Source of the DNA: Chrysopilus asiliformis
Lineage: Eukaryota > Arthropoda > Insecta > Diptera > Rhagionidae
NCBI GenBank assembly: GCA_964034945.1
Contig: OZ035962.1
Coordinates: forward strand, 34,747,943 to 34,811,942
Length of the DNA: 64,000 bases
Direction: 5' to 3'
This document shows, one piece after another, positions 56,141-64,000 of this stretch (position 1 is its first letter; each line of letters opens with the position of its first letter). The notes under the pieces were generated by a model. The model saw nothing but the letters and a program-made list of their open reading frames with translations, was not told where the DNA came from and did not search any database. Made by a program: the position numbers and the translations under genes.

Positions 56141-57583
56141 TCTTTAGAAATGTCCCGTTTCCCAAATGTTTCACGCCAGTCTGATTGCTCACAGCTACTG
56201 GGTCAAATAGTCTCAATCTGAACACGAGCAATATTTCATCCGTCCTATTTAGGCGGACTATTTCAACCAATGTGAACAAGCTCAAAAGGTTCATATCAAA
56301 TATCACAAACGTTCACAATAGAAAACTAACTTATTCCCGATCACAACTATGTAGCGAGCGAATATAGTCAAAATACCGAAAATACGCCGTATTCAATTCA
56401 CATATTTATTTCTTTTCCCAAAAACTGTTTCGCTTCTCTGTAAATCTAGTACAATAAAATCGGCTAAAGTGTGTTAATTCATATTTTTTTGATCAGTAGA
56501 CGTCGAGGTTTGGAGTGTGGATGTTCGTTGGTTCGAAGAGTCGGTAACTAAGTGATGAGGGTTAGTAACTTCAAGATACCGATCCTGCCAAAAAAAAAAA
56601 TCGTTCACTTCTGTGGCAATAAATCGCACATAAAGTGATAATTAAGAAAGATAGTGTTGAAAGATAGTTGAAGAATGTTTAAGTGATAAGAATGCATCTT
56701 TTGATTTTAAAATATTTCGACGATAAGCGGTGCTTTTGAAGAAATTTGATGTGCATGTGCATTCAGCATTTACAACACCAACAAAGTGCATTGATCTTGG
56801 ATAACTTGAAACTTGCTACTCAAACATGATCAAATGCTCTTGTGAGACTGCCATTTATACATGAGATCATAAAATTATATTGTTTCGAACTCAAATGCAA
56901 GAAAAGCGTTTTTACTGTAGTTCGACTTTTTGATTACGTTTTTGTTATTCTCTGACGCTTAATATGCGGAGTGCAGAATATCAAAGAAGGAGAATAATTC
57001 TTTATCATAATGAAAACAATACCAATTTCTATAATAAGCTTTCCTGGAAGTTTCCGGCTTGCTTTTTTGCTTTAATTAAAGTCGATTAAAAAATATCTTT
57101 TAATCGCTAGCTCTGAAGATTTCAACTTCGGTTCTGTGTGTTTATATGATAGGCCGCTGCTATTTCTGGTCATGTGTGCGCTTTATAAACATTTGTTCAA
57201 ATTATGTTTGCCTTTTGATATTTAGCCATCAAGAAGTAAACTTATGCTATTGCTAGATATCGTTTCTTGAAGAACTTACTGTATACAAGGCGTTCGATTT
57301 TCTTCTGCTGGATAGATAATTTTCAATCATTGATTAAACTTTTCCTTATCCACCGGAATCGTTATCGAATTTATGAGTAGAGATGGATTCTTACCCATCT
57401 TTTTACTTTCAATTGAAATTAAAAAAATTCCGATCAAAACACGTAATAGTGAGGGATTCAGTTTCAAATTACTATGTACTAGCAATTTCTCATTTCATTT
57501 GACTCTTTTTATTATCGCAAAGTCGGTTGCCAGGCCTGACACACCAAAATGGATAAGTTTTTTGGCACAAAATCAGCTAATGT
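56141..57583. other. AT-rich intergenic sequence
   Basis: No gene recognised on either strand. Confidence 0.4.
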
Positions 57584-58168
57584 TTAGTTGAGCGCCAATG
57601 ACGCTACATATTTTTCGTGTATAGGGAGGGGTAGAAAGGAGAAGTATCCCCTATCCGAAATGGGTATTTTTAGCCGTCACTCACAGGGATGCAACATCGT
57701 TCATAAAATCTCGATATATCGAAAATCGATGTTTTTTAAGGTGAAATCGATGTCAAAAAACATCGTCCTGAAAACATCGATACCTCGATGTTTTTCCGAT
57801 GTTTTGAAAAAGTTAAATTTAATAAATAATTTAGCCACCTGGCAGGTGCTCTACTGTGGGTGGAGTGCACCCAGGTAGAATTAACACGGAATTAACACGG
57901 TTTTAAACCACCAAAAACCCGTTAGTTTTCGAGATATTCGCAAAAAAAACATTTTTTTTTTTAAATACCGGCATATCTTCATAAAGGCGCGCGTCCACTT
58001 GGAAGTAACTTCCGGAAGTTCTTCTAGAAGTTCATGCTTCAGTGTTTCCACTACACCGAAAACTTCTGGGATTTTTTCTTCCAGAAGTCAGTTAGGCAAC
58101 TTCTAGAAGTTCACTTGACGTAGGTTCTGGAAGTACTTCCATAAGTGTTTACACTTGATCAGAAAAAA

Positions 58169-58744
58169 ATGTCGTGCGTGAAAGTAAGAACGGCAGCTGC
58201 CATTTTAGTTTATCTTTTACGGAAAAATAAAAGTGGAAAATCAAAAAATAAATATAAATGTGTACCAAAAAGAAGTGTTTGGGTGAGGGAGTGGATTCGA
58301 AGACGCCCCGAATTTAGTTTTCAAGAAACCCTTCTAAAAGAACTTCGTTTAGAAGATCCAAGTCATGTGAAAAATTTCCTCAGAATGTCCTATTATGATT
58401 TTGAAATTCTTCTATCAATCATAGGACCAACCATTCAAAAGCAGGACACAAAAATGAGATCTGCAATATCCTGGGAGCGGAGATTGTGGAGTTTTCTTCT
58501 GATTTCATCAGAGGAGGTGTTTAGAACTTCCCCTATCACTTTTAAAGCCTTTTGTTTTTTTGCTCTATTCCTATATTCCGATGATTTCACGTTCCACAAT
58601 TCCGGATACATTTCAACCTTTTCAATTAACACTTTCGTGTTGTCGCTGGCCCATATAAATTTTTCACTCATTTTCATTGTTCAAAATAAATACACAATCG
58701 CGAATGTCACTTCTGGAAGTTCCTCAAAAACTTCCAGCATTTGA
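58169..58744 (+). pseudogene. Harbinger transposase, N-terminal part
   Basis: From ATG 58169 the frame has VWVREWIRRRPEFSFQETLL, KELRLEDPSHVKNFLRMSYY and IGPTIQKQDTKMRSAISWER, the standard Harbinger N-terminal region. Homology ends at about 58500; the rest of the frame is antisense to the MADF gene. The DDE nuclease domain is missing, so no active enzyme results. Confidence 0.9.
58435..58677 (-). pseudogene. Harbinger-encoded MADF/Myb-like protein, N-terminal part
   Basis: Starting at 58671 the minus frame reads MSEKFIWASDNTKVLIEKVE, MYPELWNVKSSEYRNRAKKQ and LNTSSDEIRRKLHNLRSQ, a MADF-type DNA-binding domain with the expected W, LW and Y spacing. Harbinger elements need this second protein to bring the transposase to the nucleus and to DNA. 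The frame is fused to antisense transposase sequence at its end, so it is truncated. Confidence 0.88.
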
Positions 58745-59897
58745 GAAGTGCTGCAAGTTACTTCTGGAAGAAACAAATTTCTGTTTACACTTACCAATTT
58801 CAACTTCTGGAAGTAACTTCCGGAAGCGTCACAACTTCTGGAAGTTCACTTGCAGCAAGTGTTTCCACTGCAAAAACTGTCAGAAGTCCCTGCTAGAAGC
58901 GACTTCTGCAAGTAAACTTCCATGTGGACACAGGCCTTAACGGCTTAAGATACGGAGTTCTAGTAAAAAACATAAATGTAGCAAATTTTATTGTCTACAA
59001 GTTTTGTAATACATAAGACTACTGGAAAATGGTTAATTTCGGAATAAATCGCAAAAAACGAAATCGTAATTTTTAAAAAGCCGCCGTTTTGATTACTTCC
59101 GGTTAATGGATTTTCACATCAGGACCAAACTTCCCTGTAAAATTTCATGGCTAGTTCTGGTATTTTTTGCGAAATCTTGTAGAAAGATGAAACCGAAAAT
59201 TGATACCAAAGGAAATTTAAACAAATCTTTAAGTAGAGTGGCTATATTAAATCTATCTAAAAACTAGTCCCTCTAGTCCTAAAATTAGTTTCTATATTAA
59301 TTTTATGAAGAGTAATGTTCTAACATCGTAGATAACAACATCGATACCTCGATATATCGGCCTGTTCAACATCGAGGTTAAAACTCGATATTTTTCAACG
59401 ATACCTCGATGTTTTGCAAACATCGAGGTATCGTTGGCATCCCTAGTCACTCACCCCCGTTGCCGCCTCCAGAGCCCTCCAAAGTTTGTATGAAACTTTT
59501 CTGCAGGGGTTAGGGAGATTGGGAATACCTCAAATGAAAGGTAATGAAGAGTAGACTAAAAATATAGACCATGATAGGGTTTCCCTCCACTCTTCGATGT
59601 ATATCCCACCGAAAAAAAGTTGAATTCATCAGTTACGCGACCCCGGGCCACCCCTTACCACTGCCCCCTCCCCAACCGTCTCAGCAAGTCCAGCCAGCTA
59701 ATATACCTTAATGAATTTTTGGAATCTACTCTTCATTACCACACTTCCCTCCAGAACAAAGTTTCATACAAACTTTATGGGGCTTTGGAGACGGCAAGCG
59801 GGGCAATCGACCCCCCGTCCTTATTTCGGATAAGGAATACTTCTCTCTACCCCTCCCTAAGCACGAAAAATTTGTGACGTCATTGGCTAAACTGAAC

Positions 59898-61479
59898 CCT
59901 TGCCATTTAAGAAAATGATAGCTATACGTTCATTGTTCATGATAAGCAATACTGTATTATGCAGGTTGAGGAAGATTCCTGTGTTTGGTGCCCCCTCCCT
60001 TTCTATAAAAAATTGATAAAATGCATTTTTGTGTTCCTGGAAATTTGGAATGATCGATCAGAGAGAAGGCCTGCCTCAATTTTCGGTTGTGATTATCTAG
60101 AGATATAAACATATCTTAGTTTTTTATAATACAGCAAACAGGCGAATTTTTAAAAAAATGCCCAATATGCAAAAATTTGAAAAAAGCTGCGCCGCAGGGA
60201 AGTTTTAATGGGAAAAAATGCATTATAGGTGAAAAATACGAAAAAAGAAGCGCCGAAAGACAAAAATTTTTGAATGGCAAAGTCAAACACAACCTTAAAT
60301 TAATTAGCCACGCTTTGTTCATTTGTCTCGAACTGTCGCCTCATGTGCCACCTCGTAAAAATAACGCGCTTGGTGGGCGTATTTACGCTAGAACCCAGTC
60401 TAATAGTCAATTAGCTTATTAAACTAAATATACAAGAACAATGGAAGAAAATTTGGTTTATGTTGTGAAGTCACAGGTTTGACGTTGTCGTACCTCCCTC
60501 CCCTGATCCCCTTAACTGCCCAACTCTGTTATACAGAACTGCCAGGTGTAGGTTTTATCTGGACCAACAAATTCTGTATAATATATGAAAAGTGAACAGT
60601 TAAAAGCGCAGATGTTAAATATTTTTAATTTTCCGACTATTAATCTTCTACTTCGGGAGAAGGAAGAAAGTTTTTGAAAGACATTCTGACCTTTATGCTG
60701 TTGTTTTTTCATGGAAAAGATAGAAAGTAGGGCCAATATTTGGTTTCAGGACCTTATTTATTGTAAATAAACTGGACTACAAGGGGTTCATGAAAAGTTT
60801 TGTTGCGTTTAGGAGAATCGTTTAAGAGACAAAAAGTGGTAAAATTGAAATTTTGTTCATTTTCACATAAAGTTGCATACAGCGACGAAAAAATCTTCAA
60901 CTGCAGTCATATAAAAACACAATGCGACTTGATTAAGCTAACAAAAAATCAACAAAGATGGAGAAGCTTACCATTGCAGCTATTTTATAATAAACCATCA
61001 GACCCTTCGTTGCCAGATTGAAGTTTTTTGTACAAATTTTAGAATGCCAAAAAACCATAAATAACCTAAAAATTTTTGCTGAAAAAACGTTATCCTTACA
61101 GGACCTTCCGTTTAGAATTTTAAAAATCTAACACCGGATTCGCGATCAGAGACCCCGGAAACCCCCTAATGCTGATTTTCTCGAAGTAATTTTCATTTGC
61201 TTATCGCACACCGGAAATTAATTCTATGAAACATCTGATCTAAGCAAATAGATTTAACATCAAATGAAAATTACTTAAATATTGCTGACTTTTATGATGA
61301 TAAAACATGACACCGAATTTAAATTTTGTAGAAATGAAGAATAATCGCTAAAATTTGTATAGCAATAAAATGCAAAAACCTTAAAGGTCTCAATATTTTA
61401 ATGAAATTACAAACTAACAAGTTTTAATTATATAAATAGTTGTGATTCGTTCATATTTAATAAGCTCTTAATAAGAGCT
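59898..61479. other. Intergenic sequence upstream of laminin-type gene
   Basis: No gene recognised. A single 122-bp-array-like fragment (CTTACAGGACCTTCCG) lies at 61083-61180, followed by an AAGTAATTTTCATTTG inverted pair. Any promoter of the next gene should be here, but no core element is convincing. Confidence 0.45.
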
Positions 61480-61638
61480 ATGCATTTTAACATAATGTGT
61501 AAAATTGTGTGGAATATCAAAAACTTCATATTTTTTTTTATAATTTGCGTAATTTTGCCCAAGTATCAAATCAGTGCAAGCGAAAATACACATTTTATGC
61601 CAGCCTTGGAATGTTATGACCCATATGGACGACCACAG
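61480..61638 (+). CDS. Laminin gamma-type (LanB2-like) first coding exon, partial gene
   Basis: The 53-codon exon starts MHFNIMCKIVWNIKNFIFFF, a signal peptide with cleavage expected after ISAS, and continues ENTHFMPALECYDPYGRPQ before the consensus donor CAG|GTAAGG in phase 0. The C-x-D-x-x-G-R-P-Q pattern is the start of the laminin N-terminal (LN) domain, which in gamma chains continues R-C-x-P-E-F-V-N. Laminin gamma is a secreted basement membrane subunit that joins an alpha/beta/gamma trimer. Netrins share this domain but usually have P-R-R-C here. No further exon was found up to 64000, so the first intron exceeds 2.3 kb. Confidence 0.65.
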
Positions 61639-63240
61639 GTAAGGAAAAACAAATATATCACTTCCAATTAAAAATCTTATTCATTAACAATTAACCAATA
61701 CAAATCTACATATACCTCTGTTTTATTTAGATTAGAACTGAACTAAATAATTGATTGCTTTCTATTTATACAGTGATTTAAAAAATTTAAGTTTTTTGTA
61801 TTTATCAAAAACTTTTTTCATGCGTCTGGATTTGAGTTACTGTAGACACAAAAAATTAGTTCGAAATTGAGAATAGAATTAGCGTTTCGTTTAATTTATA
61901 TAAGATGTCGATCATATAATATTAATTGTGCAATTTACGAAAAAAAAAGAATTGCCATTTGGGTATTAACTATGCCGATTAACATGACGGATAAGGTTAA
62001 GTTTACACTTTAAATGAAAAGTCTCGCAGTCATAATAGAAAACCTTTTCACACATTTGTTAAATGCAGAAAATTTGAACTCAAAATACCTTCCGAGTACC
62101 TCGCCTATATGATGGTATAGACTCGATATTTGAATCCGGCAATTGTGTGTTCATTGCGTAGAGGTTTCCAAATTCATACCTCTATGTATCTTAGAACTTT
62201 CAAACAAGCTTCGATTTCGTGACGAATCACAACTCATAATTTTGGAATCGCCATCTTATACATAAGAAAAAAAATTATACAAATTAAAAAGTCAAATTTT
62301 ATTTGTACAAACGTTTTAAGTCAATATTGCTGTATAATTAAATCAATTCGAAGAGATAGAATACCTATATCATGTCAACATCATCTAATTCTATATGGCA
62401 ATTTTTGATGGTTCAAAATAAAGTCACAATAAAATTATAAACTATGACAGTTTCTGGTATACGAAAGAGAATGCTCTTTTATTCTATTGTCGCCGACTTG
62501 TGTAGTAACAAAGTTCAACAAAACGCTTATCAAATGCGTTTTTTTGTTTCTTATATGATATATATTTCCGGTCAATGAAATGATTATTTCAGATTTTGTA
62601 AAATTTATGTGCTATGAAATTCTTAGTTTGAATAAATAAAACTAAAACGTTATAATTTAATTTTTTCATTTAAAGTTTTGCCGGTCAAAACGCTTACACT
62701 TCTTATGCTGGATTATGGAAATTAAAAACGTTTCAATATATCGTTCCTTGAGAATTCTTGTGTTCCAGACGACATTTTAACTTTTTAAGCTAAAGATAAG
62801 AAGGGGGGAGGGGACCGTGCGAAATTATTCATTCTTGAAATCACATTGAAGGGTTGTAATTTGTAAAAACTAGATTTAGTTTAAGCGGGGTGTAAACACG
62901 GCAAGTAACTCGCAGCAAGTAAAGAGCGGCAAGTAGTTTGCTTAGTTTACACGTTGCAAGTAAATCATTTCAAGTAGAATGACAGCCGAACGAAAACATA
63001 ACCTAAAATTTTCTGAGAAAAAATATTACGACACTTTTTTGTAGAAAAATTTGCGAATTTCGACCTAAAACTGTTTGTTGCCGATGAGTTTTTTATACCC
63101 GTGTTGTTTTTCCCCTAAAATGTTACGACGTTCTCTGGAAAAGCAGCAAATATAAAATAAATCGAAACACACACACACATAAAACCACCTCTTTTGTACA
63201 CGGTTCCATGTTCTTGCATTGGTTTTTACTTGCCAGCCCT
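61639..63240. other. Intron of the laminin-type gene
   Basis: AT-rich, no exon recognised. A GCAAGTAA/TTACTTGC-rich patch (62890-63235) may be a small TIR element. Confidence 0.45.
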
Positions 63241-63610
63241 AGTAGCACGATCATCATGAGCTCATCGATGAGCTCATAATCGCGAACAGGTGAAAGTCAG
63301 GATGATGTTTGTTCTAGACCTGGGAAATATTGTCATCATGACTCGTCATTATATACTCATGATTCCTTCGATGACCTACGCATGAGCCTCTCGATGAGTA
63401 TAATGGCGCGCCGTACTGATGATGTATTGATGACTGCTCATTATATACTCATTTGTACCAATGATTCATGCGCCGTACTAATGATGTATTGATGACTGCT
63501 CATTGGTAAACTCATTGGTAAACTCATGGGTAGCCGAATTGGCTGCCTGATCAGTAAGCATTTTGATGAATTCATTATTTTGATGAATTCATTATTTTGA
63601 TGAATTCACA
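63240..63610. repeat. ATGAGCTCAT-rich degenerate repeat and 17-bp minisatellite
   Basis: Many copies of GATGAGCTCAT/ACTCATGA-like motifs fill 63240-63530; some 50 bp (GTACTAATGATGTATTGATG onward, versus 63414-63440) are duplicated. At 63558-63605 TTTTGATGAATTCATTA repeats about three times. Confidence 0.6.
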
Positions 63611-64000
63611 AAAAATTGATGAACTCATAAACCTAAAATTGAAGAACTGAAGCATACCAAACTTGATGGACATCTTCCTCCAATTGCACTTTAACTGAGA
63701 CCACTGAACAATTACTATTATAGAATGGAAAGCTCTAACAAAATTTTTTGTGTTGGGAGCGTACATCCGAAGATTTCTATAGCTGTTACATGACAGTGTA
63801 CTTAAATGATCCTAAAATTTTATAAGTTTGATTGATTTATTGATTTAAGGTTACATATTATTTTGCTGACCAATGAAGTTAAAACTATAGAAAATTTCCT
63901 GTTACATATCAAAGGAACGTTGATAGAATAATGCTTTTTATCGTTTCTACCTAATCCCTAGTCTGAGTATGCATTCCGATTTGGCCGTAGTTTTTTTTCC

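Larger units (their letters stand above)
54823..56290. repeat. Inverted-repeat element hosting hAT H1 copy 2
   Basis: 54823-54880 (TTCACATTGGTTGAAATAGA, then GTCCGCCTAAATAGGAC) is inverted at 56240-56290. TTCATATCAAATATCACAAA also appears on both sides (54714 and inverted near 56288). A related single segment lies at 14239-14310. Confidence 0.65.
57985..58937. mobile_element. Internally deleted PIF/Harbinger element
   Basis: TAA flanks (57982-57984, 58938-58940). Ends AGGCGCGCGTCCACTTGGAA and (complement) AGGCCTGTGTCCACATGGAA are inverted, followed by many CTTCTGGAAGT-type subterminal repeats. It carries the starts of both Harbinger proteins, transposase and MADF/Myb-like, converging on a deletion junction near 58500-58520. 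Confidence 0.93.
57684..59445. mobile_element. Non-autonomous hAT, CATCGATACCTCGATG repeats
   Basis: A perfect 8-bp duplication GTCACTCA flanks it (57676-57683, 59446-59453). Ends are CAGGGATGCAACATCG and (complement) TAGGGATGCCAACGAT. Subterminal regions are filled with CATCGATACCTCGATG-type direct and inverted repeats. The middle is split by a Harbinger element; without it the hAT is about 806 bp. Confidence 0.9.
57584..59897. repeat. Long foldback element, outermost of a three-level nest
   Basis: TTAGTTGAGCGCCAATGACG at the left is inverted at the right end (59897 back to about 59820), with AGGGAGGGGTAGA and TATCCGAAAT shared. A second inverted pair (around 59460-59510 and 59745-59815, GTTTCATACAAACTTT) shows the original ~550-bp element was largely palindromic before the hAT insertion. 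Confidence 0.8.

Overview
The window is nuclear DNA of an animal and almost certainly of an insect. It is very AT-rich, its genes are split by introns, and it is packed with eukaryotic cut-and-paste elements (mariner, Tc1, pogo, hAT, PIF/Harbinger, piggyBac types), a Ty1/copia remnant and Helitron/Helentron-like repeats. I cannot place the order from sequence alone. No prokaryotic operon, CRISPR array, rRNA or tRNA was seen.

Two host genes are supported. The main one is a complete transmembrane channel-like (TMC) gene on the plus strand. I reconstructed 19 exons from 7439 to 52333. Their lengths add up to 4737 nt (1578 codons plus stop), every junction keeps frame, and the family motif C-W-E-T-x-x-G-Q is present. 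Intron 1 (29 kb), intron 7 (4.5 kb) and intron 14 (3.5 kb) are swollen by transposons. The second gene is represented by one exon at 61480-61638: a signal peptide followed by the start of a laminin N-terminal domain, best matching a laminin gamma chain. The rest of that gene lies beyond the window.

Layout: 1-7.4 kb is repeats (a mariner-type end, a hAT inside a foldback element, a Helentron-like repeat broken by a TIR element). 7.4-52.3 kb is Tmc, with intronic elements that include a nearly intact mariner (19.2-20.5 kb), a decayed copia (14.6-16.3 kb), twin 1.68-kb hAT elements (31.7 and 41.0 kb), twin Harbinger MITEs (16.9 and 24.0 kb), a pogo-like element (29.1-31.1 kb), a piggyBac-like MITE (27.4 kb), and 122-bp tandem arrays (11.8 and 48.3 kb). 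52.4-61.4 kb is again repeats, with a three-deep nest (foldback, hAT, Harbinger) at 57.6-59.9 kb. 61.5-64 kb holds the laminin-type exon and intron.

The most notable structural theme is nesting. Perfect or near-perfect target-site duplications (8 bp for hAT, TAA/TTA for Harbinger, TA for Tc1/mariner/pogo) allow many insertions to be delimited to the base. Four hAT elements sit inside older inverted-repeat (foldback) elements. The nearly identical hAT twins flank Tmc exons 2-7 in direct orientation.
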